From NCBI GenBank assembly GCA_902805475.1, contig CADCSX010000007.1, positions 434,001 to 498,000 on the forward strand: a DNA stretch of 64,000 nt, written 5' to 3'. Of this stretch, positions 45,281-58,029 are shown in pieces (the stretch's first letter is position 1; each line of letters opens with the position of its first letter). The notes below the pieces were generated by a model. It was given only the letters and a program-made list of their open reading frames with translations, was not told where the DNA came from and did not search any database. The stretch comes from Entonaema liquescens (Eukaryota; Ascomycota; Sordariomycetes; Xylariales; Xylariaceae). The position numbers and the translations under genes are program-made.

Positions 45281-48200
45281 TCACTTAAAAGGAGTCTTCG
45301 GTGAAAGATGGGTAGTCGAAGATGAGCCGGTAGAAGGGTGTGTTGACGGTGATGGTATGCGACCGTGCCTACTAACCGCATCAATAGCCCAGTTAGGTAG
45401 ACGAGGGTTAGCATGAGAAGACTGCTTCGCCTTTCTATTTTCGATAACAGTTTCCAACGCCGCCTGATCGTCTAGTCGAAGAGGTTTCCGTCGGCCAGAA
45501 CTTTCCCCCTTGGGAGTAGCCGACATTTGGTGGAGAGCATATTGGAGATGCTATCATGAGAAATAGACGTTAGTTGGATATTATCATGTTGGGGTGAATG
45601 AGTTGTTCTCACTTCAGGGTCCGCTTCGGACTTGCCACCTGCGGCGGCTGTTTCTCTCTTCCATTCCGCCTCTGTTAATTTGTCCCAGCTTTGGTGCTTT
45701 GCGGCAATATCCGATGGCTCCATCTCAGCTAGCTCAGAAGTAGACAGAAGGTTTAGGCAAATTGCTTCAACAAATCGCGGGGATGATGCCGCCGTCATAA
45801 TCTCCCATGCTACCTGGTCACGCTGTTCGGGAGGTCGTTGTTGATCCCAAACTGCGGTTGTAATGGCGTGCGCAGCGCGTCGTTTCTGCTCCTGGTCTCC
45901 GGGGATATTGTTCATTAAAAAGGCCCGTGTCAACTCACCCCTAAAAGCCGACTGGTTTCCCCAATTGGTCTGCAGCGGTCCCCGGATGTGCGTGGCAGCA
46001 CCCTGGATAGGTCGTAAAAGATCCTGCTGATATAAGACGGCGTTATTTTGAACAATGTTTGCAGTCTGTGTAGTGTTAAAGTCCCCATTGGGAGGCACAG
46101 GCAAGACTTGACCATTTTGAACCTTGTTACCTGCTACAGGAGTTTGCAGTAGAGCTCCATTGGCTCCGTTCGAATGACCAACTGGATTGACAGAATACGG
46201 AGGTGGAATAGACATACCCAACCTACGAGCCTCATTTTGGGCAATCAATCGGTCGGCCTCCGCACGGTCTTCGGCTGTCAGGACGGCGTCTTCGAGTTCT
46301 TCCTCCTCAAACGTGTCCATCATCGTGATAGCCCTAATACCGGATCTGTGAGCTTCAATGACCTTGTCCAAGACGCTATCTTTACCAATGTGTGTATCGA
46401 TATTTTGTTGCTCGGGCTCCGTCGGCATCTCGAATGTATGACCAAATCCCTGGGCTTTAGGGATGGGGTTCTTTTTATCAACCACTCGAGAAGCTAACTG
46501 CATCTTCCATATTGCCATATTCATCGCTTTCTCCTCGGACGTGCCCCCACAAATCAAACGGTATACATAGACTGGTTTCTGCTGACCAATGCGATATGCA
46601 CGCCCGACCGCTTGCTGCTCATTCTGAGGGTTGAATTTGACGTCGAAGACAATGACTCGATTGGCGCTTGTCATGTTGAGGCCAACACCGCCAGCCCTGG
46701 TAGAGATGAGGAATACATCAATTTGGCCCTTATTGAATTGCTTGACAACGGACTGCCGTGTATCTGTCTTGGTTGACCCGTCAATCCGTACAAAGGAAAT
46801 TTTCTTCATTTTGAGAACACGCTCTATATAATTGAGCGTAGGGATCGACTGACTGAAGATGAGGACCGTGTCTTTTATGCGCTTGCACTCGTCGAGAATG
46901 GAGAGCAGTATCAGGATTTTCCAAGATAATGCATACGAAGCTAGGTCCTTCGTCTTGTTCAAAAGCGTAATCTCGCTGCTAACTAACTCGTCAGGTAAAG
47001 TCTCTACCTTCGTGGTCGACTTTGTAGAACTCGGTTCTCGATTTTGCAACTTCTTCATGAGGATCGATGGGTGGGCACAGAGGATGTTTAAAGTATCTAC
47101 AGAAGCCAACGAAGTCGCTCCAGGGTGTTCCAGTTGATAACGGATGAAAGTTTCATACGCATCTCGCTGCACACTGGTAAGAGGTACGGTTAAGAGGAAT
47201 TCCATCTTTGTTGGTATGTCATGCTTCAGCGCTGCGATTGTTATTCGTTGTACTTTTGGCGTAACTTCTTCCTTGAGAACCCTTAACATTTTCAAAGCCA
47301 TTCTGCGCTGACTCGTGGTACTGTCTGCTTTTAGCCCCTCCTTGATAGGGTTGGCGTAGACCTTTTTAAATTCGCCAATGTCAGATAAGTAGTTTGGCGC
47401 AATCCAATTGACCATAGCATGGTACTCTTCAACCTTGTTGGCCAAGGGGGAACCGGTCAATGCAATTCGACTCAAGGTTCTAAAATTTGCTGCGGCAACG
47501 TGAGTTTGTGTCTTTGGGTTCTTCATCATGTGTGCTTCATCGGCTACAACGAGGTTGGGCCCGTCGCATAGTATTTCTTTGAAATCTTCGTTATTGACAT
47601 AATCCTTGAAGAGTTGGTAACCAATAATTAGGACGCCACCTCGCTCGTCCCAGGTATCAATGTTCGCATCGCGTTGGGATAGGGATGTGGACTGATCAAC
47701 TTTGAAAAATTCGCCAAGCCCATGCCCTTCAGGGGCCCAATACAATAACTCATCCATCCAATTGTCTACTAGCGAGGGGGGGCAAAGAACAAGTGTCTTT
47801 GACTCCTTGAGACCTTTAGGTATTTGGGAGGATATAGTCTTGTCTTCGGACCCTGCGGCTTGAGCAATGGCCACCAACAGCGTGATTATCTGCATAGTTT
47901 TGCCAAGGCCCATGGTATGCGCGAGGAGGCAGCCTCGCTTCGCTCCCGAGTCTACAATTTGATTCCACATGAATCTGACTCCTCCTACTTGATGTTCCTT
48001 AATGCGTGGTGCAATCTCAGGATGGATGTAGATGAACCCCTGATCATCTTCCTTGCTCTCGTTGATGATCATGTTGGTTTGGTCAAGGTCTACAACACCT
48101 TGAGCCTCGAGCTCCATAAATTTAGCCCGTAGGACTTCTCGTCGGCGTTCTTGCTCCGCCGCCCGTGCTCTATCATTTTCTCTGAGGTTTTCCGCTTCTT

Positions 48201-50517
48201 GATTACGAACCAGTTTCTTACGTCTTTTCTGCTTCAAGGGGGGCCTCTCATCAGCTAGCGCTGTATGAACCTTCTTCCAATCGAAACGATCCGACAAGCG
48301 GCGAAGGAAGTCCACATACTTACTGAGGATCTCTGATTTCGTCCCTGCGTCGTCTACCTTCTTCATTACGTCGTCGTAGCTTAGTTTCTTATACTGGCTT
48401 ATGGAGTAGAAGGTACGATCTCTGTATATTTCGAATAAACGGAGCATCGTGAACGCAGCAAACGCATTTTTCTTTTCGGGGGTATCATAAGGGGACTTTG
48501 GGATTCCTCGCTCTTCCAACTCACGAGATAACAAATCCACCCAAGCTTCGTCTGACTGTTTCCCCATGATTGTTGAGAAGATATACGATAGATATCCCTC
48601 ATGTTGCTTTTCTAATTCTCGAGCTACTAGTTTCTCGGCTGGGTCGAGGTCATCGATGCCCATTTCAAGAGGCGATTGCTCATTATAAAATTGACCTAGT
48701 TTTCCTGGCATACCACGAAGTCTTGAACTAGGGGAGCCATTTGGGGCTGAGGTGAATTTGACTGGGGTAGTAAGATCTATTACACGGTGCTTTTGAGATC
48801 TGGCTGGCGTCTGAGGAGCAAGTTTTACCTCCGGCTGCGTAAGGTCGATCATTTCGGGTCGTTCCTGGTTACTTTCACTGCGACGTTGGTCTTGCTGCTC
48901 AGCCAAAGTGTCGTCTTCGATGATAGTCATTGGAGAGTCATTGTCGGATGCCCTAGGTGATAAAGCATCATTGACGACGAATTGGTTCAGGTCATCCTCG
49001 GAATCGCTTGTCAATATTTCCTCCTCTTCAGAATTGCTGGAAACCGGTTTTGGCTGTCGGCGCGTTGTAACCAACGTCTGAGAGGGACCCGATAGCTTCT
49101 CGGGCTCAGTCGGTGCAACGATAACACTGAGGACCCATGAATAGTATTCCCTGTCTTCGACACTCTGCTGCAAGATCAAAGTACTCGTCTTCAACTCGGC
49201 TGTTTTATGCCAGTGTTGAAGGGTAATCTCTTTACGAAATTTCGCAATACGGGATTCACATGCCTCAAATTCACTACGGTTCTTGTCGATCGACATCTTC
49301 AGGCCTGCCCGTCGAGCATTTAACCAAACTTTGTTGGCTTTGTATGAGAGCTTAGCAGCCTTGCGCTCCCTCCAGTCGGATGCAAATTTCTGAATAGCAT
49401 CATCGATCACAGCTTGGACTTCGTCACTAGATGGACCGTGTCGATCCACCTGCTTATGCTGTTCGGTTTCTATTTCGGCCCAGGTCTCCGAATCGTACTC
49501 CTCATCTGAGTCTCCATACAAAGGTAAGACCTCATCGTGATCTGGATTGTTGGCCCCAGGAACCATGTCCAATTTAGTAGCGTAGGGAATCCGAGGCTCT
49601 CTATTCCGCAGCATCCAACGCTTGAAAAGTTGGTTGATCTGTAGCTGACGGCCATGCGGCAGTCTTTTGTCTCGAATAAATGTGATATGCTGTTCTTGTT
49701 CCAAGGCTTCTTTTGGAGAAGATTGGGCGATGTCGACCATTTCAACTATATCCACTCTGGTGACTGCATCCTTTCCGAGGTAAGCCCAAGTTGAATCAAC
49801 CCTATTGTTATTTCCCCGACGAATCAGGTTTCTTGATCTAGATGCTATAATCACGTCTGCTTCTGAGGGAATATTGCGTGTCACGTTAACATCGATCTCA
49901 GTTGAAACGAGCATAGGGGCTACTTTTCGTTTCTTGGTGGCAGGCGAATCCGGTAAGGGGGTTTCCTGGGTAGAGGAAGGGGTGTCATGAGAAGTAATGG
50001 AACGGCGTGAAGTAGAGGCAGACGCTACTCCGATACGAGTGCCTTCATCAATATTTCTCAGTGGGGAGCCTTGAAGCACATTTTGTGGCTTGTCTGAGGT
50101 AGGGTTGACGCTTCCTTTTGGCAAAGGTTGGGAAGGGTGGCGAGAAGTAGAGTCGATTGGTGACGCTTCCTTACTGATATCCCTTCTTACTTGGCCTTCG
50201 TTGGTTTCGGCTTCAAAATCCGAGTAGCCGCGTTTCCGATACAGTCTATACTGTTTGCTACGGGATTGGAACGACTCGATTATGTGCTTGAAAGTAGATT
50301 TGTGCCTCGCGATTTTGATGCGTAGGTCATGACAAAGGTCGGCGAAATATAATGTGAGAAGCGTGTAACCATCAATTTCATGCTCTCGCAATAAGGGTTC
50401 AAGTTGTTCTGGGGGTGGGAACTTCAGAGGAGCAGAAGTTGGAGGCTCCCAAGATCGATTGGTTGAGCAGAGCTCTTGGACCACCTTATCGACACCCCAG
50501 TCCCACGGATCATCCAT
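45281..50517 (-). CDS. Large ATRX/ARIP4-like SNF2-family ATPase
   Basis: Exons 50517-45613 and 45550-45281 give 1724 residues; the ATG at 50517 is preceded in frame only by a GTG. The N-terminus (DPWDWGVDKVVQELC..., about 1-80) looks like a SAM-type helical domain. The middle is acidic and disordered with several DLT(Q/T)P motifs. The ATPase core has Walker A in AHTMGLGKTMQI near 870, the DEAH box in VADEAHMMKN near 992, then SRIALTGSPLANKVEEY. The second lobe has IDGSTKTD near 1249, GGVGLNMTSANRVI, and the QAVGRAYRIGQQKPVYVYRL motif near 1305. This arrangement resembles RAD54-like/ATRX-group remodellers; a role in chromatin at repeats or in recombination is inference. The 62-nt 3' intron was accepted because it joins the frame to a second open stretch ending PKTPFK. 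Confidence 0.88.
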
Positions 50518-52575
50518 TGTCACTCAAACCATATCACCGAGTAGGGTTAATGAGGGAGATGAAGAAAATTCTAAAAGTCAAAGGGATATCAGTTATTGAT
50601 CGGTTAGGTAGGTAACAGCGTGAAAAGGTACATAGAGAGATAGTAGAGACGCCGGAAGGTATTATGGAGGTGAACTCAATCTTCAAGGAAATAGCAGAGG
50701 CTTTCAAAGAAGGAACTAAGAGAATGGTAACGGTGAAGGAGGAGTTCCCATGGTTAGACCCCAAAAGAGTAAAGGACATGGCTTCCTTTTCCCATCGGTG
50801 AATGTGCATGTGTATAGATGTTGCGATCCAGGGATATGTAACAATAGCGCTACCAGTAACGGTAGCTACGGTTATCTAGAGAAAGAACGTAGAAACTTAC
50901 AGTGAAGGAGCATTCAGTATGAATAGTAGACCAGTGACGATAGACTCATAGGAGTTCGAGAGTGTGAAGAAAGAAACACGATATGTCAGAGGCGTTAAAG
51001 GGGGGGCTAAATATCCCCAGGTATCAGTAAAAGAAAATAGGAACCAACAACAGGCAACGAGTAACCAACGGCGTGAAGGGGAGGGGAAAAGGCCAGAATG
51101 TAGGTCACGCCAAGTAGGGAGTCGCAGCATACGACTACGTGATGGTGTGAAGGAATTTGTGAAGATGGATGAATGAAATATCACAGCACGCCGAGCAGTA
51201 GAAGAGAAAGCATAAAACATTAATTACCTGTGGTTGGTCGAAGACCTATAGTGGATATGTAAGGACATATAAGAGATGGGTGCTACGGGATGTGAAGGTT
51301 AGGCCCCATTCAAGGATAGGGAGGTCCGACTTGAATAGTTGAATAATTTAATGGACAATCATAGGCGTCAGTCAGGCGCCCCTGCAGCTTAAGACGGCTC
51401 GAATCACTAGGACCTAAGAGATCGGCGGGAAGCAGCGACAGGTGGCAAGTAGCAGGGCTCGACTTATTGCCATCGCTTTCCCCCCCTGTCTCCTAGAACG
51501 AAAGGTACAGAAGTTTCACTTATAACGTATTAGCACGACGAGAACTCGAGTGGTTAGTTAAATCTTGGGATATAGGGGTCATAATAAGTATGTCAATGCA
51601 AATATCATGTATAGAGGTCACATACCTAATTTGTAACATGTGCACCCGATTGCAGTAGCAAGTGTCGTTACATGAGAGAATATCTATATACATGCCATAG
51701 ATCCGACGCGTATGAAGTGTCCCGCATTCGACATTTCGAGGTGTTCTGCGACGCGGAGTAGGACCCACTAAAAGACCGTTATCACATGATCTCGATAAAG
51801 TGATAGCCTTGCGTACCCAGGTACATAGGTAGGTATTGGCCCATCAACATGAGGAAAGAATTAATCTCATTCATCATGAATGACTACGGTGTACCTAGGT
51901 ACCTAACATATAATAAGAATGAAACTGGAAATGTCGTAAGGAAAGTCCAACGGGTCTAACCTCACCACATCCATTAATTGAAGGCTTTAGGTACATGTCG
52001 TGTAAGCGACAGCCAAGATTTACCGAATTTTAGCCAGTAAAAGTGCCCTTTGTTTTAAACGCCAGTCTAGAATAATTCTAACACCTGCCAAGCATCCGTT
52101 TATAGCTCCGCAGTCACGTCATCCAGATCTTTCAGACTAAATCGATTTTAATACCTCTTAGAGCGGGGTGTCTCTTGTTAGCGAGGACCGACTCGAATCG
52201 AATATATGCATGTGCATATGTACAACATAGGATATATACATCACACAACGCACTACCATGTACCGAAGAGATCCACGATGGAAACTAGATAGTTACAATT
52301 CCTATTTATAAGCAATGATTATTTATATGTGCCTGCTGAAGTCCAACTAAACTACCTAGCTATCCGACTACGGTGGGTTTGCCTTGAGGATTTAAATATA
52401 GGCGCTAATAATCAGATGCAGTAAGACTGTGTAGCAAGACACAAACCTCGTCCTATCGTGCTTAAGACAAACTAAGTAACACCACAACATCGTGTTGGCT
52501 TACAAGCTTCTCCTCATCGTTCATACCACTCACCTATAAGATTTATCAGGCAGCACCAATTATTACGGTCTAAAC
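50518..52575. promoter_or_regulatory. Two-kilobase divergent promoter region of the SNF2 and gsh2 genes
   Basis: No supported ORF. It contains one TACCTAGGTA palindrome (51892-51901) and G/A-rich tracts near 51000-51110. Confidence 0.4.
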
Positions 52576-54282
52576 ATGTCCAGCTATCCACCTGAGATCA
52601 CGCCTAGTGAAGGCGAAAGGTTGACTGAAGTAGTCAAGGATTGGGCACTAGCTCATGGCTTGACAGTTCGACCACCCCAAGCTGTAATTGCTGCCGAAGC
52701 TGACCCTGCAGGGATACTTGCGACTGCAGTTCCCGTCACCCTCTTCCCGAGCCCCTTTCCCCAGGTGTGCTTCGACCAAGGCGTTACAGTTCAAAAGGCT
52801 TATAATGAGCTGTATGCATCTATCAGCCAAGATGAAGAATTTCTAGCTCAGGTTGTAAAAGAGTATGTACAACGGACTCAAGTGGATATATTCATATTTA
52901 AGGTCATAACCTAATCAAGCCCAGAATCGGAGACAGCGATGATTTCATAACGGAATTGTGGAAAGTTCATCTAAGAGTCAAAGAAGAGGGTTATGTACAG
53001 GTGAGTAAACCAGGCGGGTGTTTCTCGTCCTATAGCATAGACCTTGCTCACTCTACCTTATAGCATAAAAATCTGGGGCTCTTCAGATCCGATTATATGG
53101 TTCATCAAGATGCTTCAGGATCTACTCCCCAGGTCAAACAGGTCGAGTTTAACACAATCGCATCTTCGTTCGGAGGTCTTTCATCGCAAACTTCATTACT
53201 CCATAGGTTAGAATCCACCCTCATCTCAAAGACTACAAAACTAAAAAGCATCCAGATATCTTTCTTCCGCAGAGTACCCATTATTAGAAAACTCGATAAA
53301 GAGAGGAGCCCTGCAATTACCCGAGAATGGCAGCGCTACAGGATTAGCCAGTGGTATACGGCAGGCCTTTATCGAATATGGGCCTCCATCCACAAGCTAC
53401 CAGAAGTGTGTCATCTTCCTCGTCCAAGGAGGCGAGAGGAATATCTTTGACCAACGTCATCTTGAATACGAACTCCAGAAATCTGAAGAGCCGGTAGTTC
53501 CTGTATTCCGACTACCATTCTCGGAAATTTTACAGCACACGACCATTGCCGAGGGTGCAGGTCGTCAACTATTGTATCGACCGCCCCAGCTACCTTCCCA
53601 TACGTTTGAAGTTGCTGTCATATATATGCGCTCGGGATACGGGCCGTCAGACTACCCTGGTCAATCCGCCTGGGAAGCTCGCTACCATTTGGAGAGGTCG
53701 GCTGCCATCAAATGCCCGACGGTATTGACTCAAGTTGCCGGGACAAAGAAGGTCCAGCAAGTTCTAGCAACACCCGAGACACCATCAAACCCATCCATTC
53801 TACCACGTTACATATCCGAAGACTCCGCATCTATTTCCGACCTCGCGAATACGTTTACCAACATCTATCCTCTAGATGAAACAGAAGCTGGACTCAAAGC
53901 GCGAAAGATCGCTGTTGATCCTGAGCTTTGCAAAGGCTACGTCCTCAAGCCCCAAAGGGAAGGAGGCGGTAACAACATATATCGCTCCGCGATCCCGCCG
54001 TTCCTCAAGTCCGTTCCGGAGTCGCACTGGCCGTCGTATATTCTAATGGAGCTAATTACCCCGCCACCCGTCAGGAACACGATCTTGCGCAACGGCAAAC
54101 TAGAGCAGGGCGGCGTCATTTGCGAACTCGGTATATACGGAACGTGTATTTGGGACCAGCAGTCTAAGGCTATACTCCACAATGAGAGGGCTGGATATCT
54201 TCTACGCACGAAGGGAGACCAGAGCGAGGAGGGTGGCGTCGCCGCTGGGTTCGGTTGTATGGATAGTTGTAACTTGGTCTGA
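52576..54282 (+). CDS. gsh2: Glutathione synthetase
   Basis: Exons 52576-52862, 52925-53000, 53064-53206 and 53256-54282 give 510 residues. Splicing rebuilds LAQVVKEIGDSDDFITELW and SLLHRYLSSAEYP, both broken in the unspliced sequence. Family motifs: NLGLFRSDYMVHQD, QVEFNTIASSFGGLSSQ near 148 (substrate binding), VIFLVQGGERNIFDQRHLEY, the glycine-rich ATP loop KPQREGGGNNIY near 400, and a C-terminal RTKGDQSEEGGVAAGFG. The enzyme joins gamma-glutamylcysteine and glycine in an ATP-dependent step that completes glutathione synthesis in the cytosol. Length matches eukaryotic enzymes (about 480-520). No missing catalytic residue was noticed. Confidence 0.95.
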
Positions 54283-54774
54283 CGTGCATGTGGAAGTAAG
54301 GTTAGAAGGGGCTATGATCCCAGTTCGTGCATTTGTTCATATCATCCGAAGACATTAGACACAGCCAATAAAAGCAGTCATCCATTAGGTTCAAGTTGCT
54401 TAGCATATAGGTCAGCACCTTATTAGGAGTGTGATACTCCAAGCTCCTAAGACTGAAGAAGATATGTAATCTGTCATTTTACAATAATTTAGGCATCGCC
54501 ATTTGATTTTCCGTGAGCCGAAAACAGTATCGGGGGCATATTGTATATTGTCATCCCAGACAATGTACGGTGAAGGGACGTCATTAACACATTTGGTATC
54601 AAGTCCTGACGTAACAGTATCATACAGTAACATCCCCAGGCGTAGTTCCCATCATTAGACATAAGAAAGTTCCCGCCAGTAGTGGAGAGCTCTAATCCAA
54701 GGACATACACATCTTGGTCCGATTGGCGTCGTTTTTTTGGCCTTTCCAAGTTTTATACAGGATAACTAGTTCGC
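54283..54774. other. Intergenic region between convergent gsh2 and rim1
   Basis: Overlapping 3' flanks; no coding evidence. Confidence 0.45.
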
Positions 54775-55417
54775 CTACTCAGTAGGAACTGGTCTCCTGA
54801 GAACCTCAATGTTTCCTAAGTAGGATTATTAGCATTAACAGCTAGACGACATAAGGGGTGTTAAATCATACTTTGGTAGATGTTCAACGCATTTCGAGAC
54901 TTGCCCTCAGAATCTGTGTAGTTGTTCATGACGGCGTCACCCTCGACGTAGACGGTTGATCTGTGCATCTTATGTCAGCTCCGGTCTCCACTCCACAATT
55001 ATAAAAAAAAAGCAGAAAAAATTGCGGCACAGATAGAGATATAATATATTCTCATCCCAAGCTCACGTCGCAACCACCATGTCAGCTACGCGCAACATCT
55101 TACAACCCTCCCTAATTCCCCAAGTATGCAATCAGAACGTACCCTTTTGGTAGGCTGGTCAGGAAATCCCGGCGGGGTCCCTCCTCAATAAAAGCAGCCA
55201 CTCTGAACCAGCTGGTCTGGCGGTTATCCTTAGAACCATAGTTGCTGGCGACGGAGTACTCGAGGACTTCGCGACCGGTGCTGGTGGCTCTGACCTCGGG
55301 AGTAGCAGCGAGGTTGCCGACGAGGGTAATCTTAGCGACGTCACGGCGGGCGGACGCACTGAATGCGCGGGCGAGGCCCGGTGCTGCAGCTGTGACTCGG
55401 CGGGCGAGGAAAGACAT
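54775..55417 (-). CDS. rim1: Mitochondrial single-stranded DNA-binding protein
   Basis: Exons 55417-55143, 54960-54872 and 54815-54775 give 134 residues. Residues 1-25 form a mitochondrial presequence (MSFLARRVTAAAPGLARAFS then basic residues). The OB-fold follows: ITLVGNLAATPEVRATSTGR, EVLEYSVASN, SWFRVAAF and, after splicing, LPKGSTVYVEGDAVMNNY. The last exon adds RNIEVLRRPVPTE. SSB/RIM1 coats single-stranded mitochondrial DNA during replication. All three junctions keep phase. A run of about 20 A residues lies at 55507-55526, 90 bp upstream of the start codon. Confidence 0.93.
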
Positions 55418-56234
55418 TGTTTCAAGTCGGTGCGAAGATCTTCTTTAGTGAGATGTTTCGTTTGCGGTAGGAACCGGTAGTTGGAGCTGAGGGGCACGGA
55501 CGTTGGAAAAAAAAAAAAAAAAAAAGGATTTCGAATTGCGCGTTGTCAAATATCGTTAAGTTCGCGATTGCATTTGACGCGACGGAAATTAGATAGCCCT
55601 AATCGTTAATTCTAATTGGTCCGATTAGGTTGGGTGTGGTCCCGTAGAATTTGATTGTTGAATATATCGGTTATTCTATTACATTATCAATACGATTCAT
55701 AATTGCATTTCTGAACAACCATCCAGCACCCAATGCCTACCTATGTAGGTACCTAGGTATGCGTTAGGTAAACTTATATGCTAGCAGAACTACCTAGTTA
55801 ATAAGCACTTCTTCTACTGTCCTTATCCTGTATTTCTACCTAATGAATTATTAATCGTAAAAAGTATTTATACATATTCCGGTGCTATTAATTACGGATA
55901 TCAATCCGATGAGCACCTACGTAGCCACCAAGCGCACCGTATAGGAGCCCCTATACATATCGGTACCTAAATAATGATAAATTCCATTGCAAGCAAGCAA
56001 TGACCAGAGTCTATGCCATAATGGAATACATCTAGGTAGTAATTAAAAGGGTGTTGAATTCCTGAGAATAAAAGGCCTGGTCCTTCAGATAGTCGCACAT
56101 ATACATAAGTATAAGTATTAAATCCAACAACAACTAGGTAGATACATATTAAACCTAGGGCATATATCACAGTGAGGTATGATTAGTTTTCTATTCATAT
56201 ATTATATGTCACGAAGCAAGCCAAAAGATAAGGA

Positions 56235-56340
56235 AACAACTTTGTTGTTCTGCAAGGAACTATAACTAGGATAGCTCTGGCTTCAGAGCTATTCATACTA
56301 AACAGCTTCTTGGTCCTAAGGGGTCTTAGGTGAGACCCCT
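56235..56340. other. Cluster of three perfect hairpins, possible structured RNA or DNA
   Basis: Three stem-loops follow each other: AACAAC-TTT-GTTGTT (56235-56249), ATAGCTCTG-GCTT-CAGAGCTAT (56271-56292, 9-bp stem) and AGGGGTCT-TAGGTG-AGACCCCT (56319-56340, 8-bp stem). No tRNA, 5S, snRNA or box motif matches. It could be an uncharacterised non-coding RNA, a processing signal or chance. Confidence 0.3.
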
Positions 56341-56693
56341 GACATTATATATCTCATCTCCAATCCTCAGGTAGGGAGATCACAAGAGGTAATAACAAAT
56401 ACAAGTATAGTTAACAAGAATTCTTTGATCGTTGATATAAGACTGTCGCCGTTGGAGAATAGAAAGCTCAAATTACGATAACTTTCCACACAAGATCTAG
56501 AACAATAATATTTCTAGTGTATGTATATTAGCACTGCCTAGTTCCCATAAGCATATTGAAATTTTTTATAGACGGCAAAGTTATTTCCATACCTTTAGTC
56601 CTACCTTGTAAGAAATAGGGGCGTTCGCTTCTCCACGCCGTAAGTAGCGTCTATGTTCAACGACTATAGGATTCATAAAAGGTCGTCTAGACA

Positions 56694-57026
56694 ATGTCAT
56701 CTGCAAAAGACGACTCAGGAACCTACTCGTACAATTCCGACAGAATACTTTCCCTGTTGAAAATTACGCAGGGGAAATACAAAACTGATTATTTCAAGAG
56801 CGTATTTGCTTCCTTGTTACAAAATACACAAGAGTCCTGCTACATTGTATCTTCCTACACATCTAGAGAAGATCCGGCAGACGATGGACTGATACTCTAC
56901 AGCTTGGGTAGCTTGTAAACAATTCTCCAAATACTTGAATATCATTACGCTGGCTCTGGTACACACGATTCAACTGCGGATTTACTCACGCTCTATGCTA
57001 GATCCCTAGGCCATCAAGATGTCTAG
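56694..57026 (+). pseudogene. Possible degenerate small gene with an in-frame TAA
   Basis: From the ATG at 56694, 74 codons of protein-like sequence (DSDRILSLLKITQGKYKT-like composition) end in TAA at 56916-56918. The same frame then stays open for 35 codons (TILQILEYHYAGSG, DLLTLYARSLGHQDV) to TAG at 57024-57026. No family is recognised. The stop could have been CAA. It may be a decayed gene or a coincidence. Confidence 0.25.
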
Positions 57027-58029
57027 GACAAAGATCAGGTGAGCTCGTAGCTCTCCATGCCTTAGCAAAGCTATGTTCTTGTATTGTGCTCGCATCTTCA
57101 CGCCTCCTATTCTTTATATGACATCCATGGTACCCGTTTCGTCGTCGTAGTATAATATAATAATGCCGTAGTTATGCTCCCGTCATCCCAAGGTATCTAA
57201 AGCATCAACAAACATCAAATCGTCTGTCTGCGAGCTTCCCTTACTGGGAAGAGCTATTTTATTCAAGTACTCCTAAGTCATATGGGATACCAGACTGTGC
57301 CCAAGTAGGTACCACGATCGTGAACACAGTCCCTAGCCCAATAAAGGAGGCAGGTCACTGCTTAGTCGTCAGCCATACAGGATTCCGTCGTCCAGTCGTC
57401 CATTGCCCTGACAATTGCTCTCCAGTTTTTCCTACACCTGACATAGAACAAACTCTAGCAAGAAAGAATACCCTCGTTGCCCCACGCCTAGAGCATCAAC
57501 GGTTGGTCGTCAGTATGCTCCTGACCCCACGCCCCTTTCCCTACCATTCTTCACTAGCATTCATTCACTAGATATCACCAGGGCTCCCGCCTTGAATTGT
57601 TGTCCAAGAGACAGAACCTCCTTCCCTGTAACTTCTGCTGGCACAAGACAGCACAGTAAGAGCAGAAATTTCCGCTTTTACCTGCTGTCCATGTGCCTGC
57701 TTGCACACAACAATAACCAAATTTCTCGAGCAGGAGCCAAATATTTCTTTCACTCTTTTTTCCTTCTTCAAGCACACTTATTCCATCTTCAAACTCGCAT
57801 CCTATCCAACCTAGCCCTTTGCATTCTTACATAGCATCTTGTCCAAAGGTATCGAAACTCGAGGTAAGCTTCCCCAAGTATTATTAAACCATCCCCCATC
57901 AATGATGACTTGCGATATGTACAACGACACAACTTTAGATGAAGAAGAACTCACATATTATATCTAGCATCACTACTTAGGCCTTCTGACTTGTCCCTGA
58001 CCTAGTTTGGTGTCACGGTGGGTGGAAAT

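Larger units (their letters stand above)
55418..58029. promoter_or_regulatory. Divergent region upstream of rim1 and the STE3-type receptor
   Basis: 2.6 kb without an intact gene. It contains a poly-A run (55507-55526), a TACCTAGGTA palindrome (55750-55759), three perfect hairpins (56235-56340) and a short interrupted open frame (56694-57026). Confidence 0.5.
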
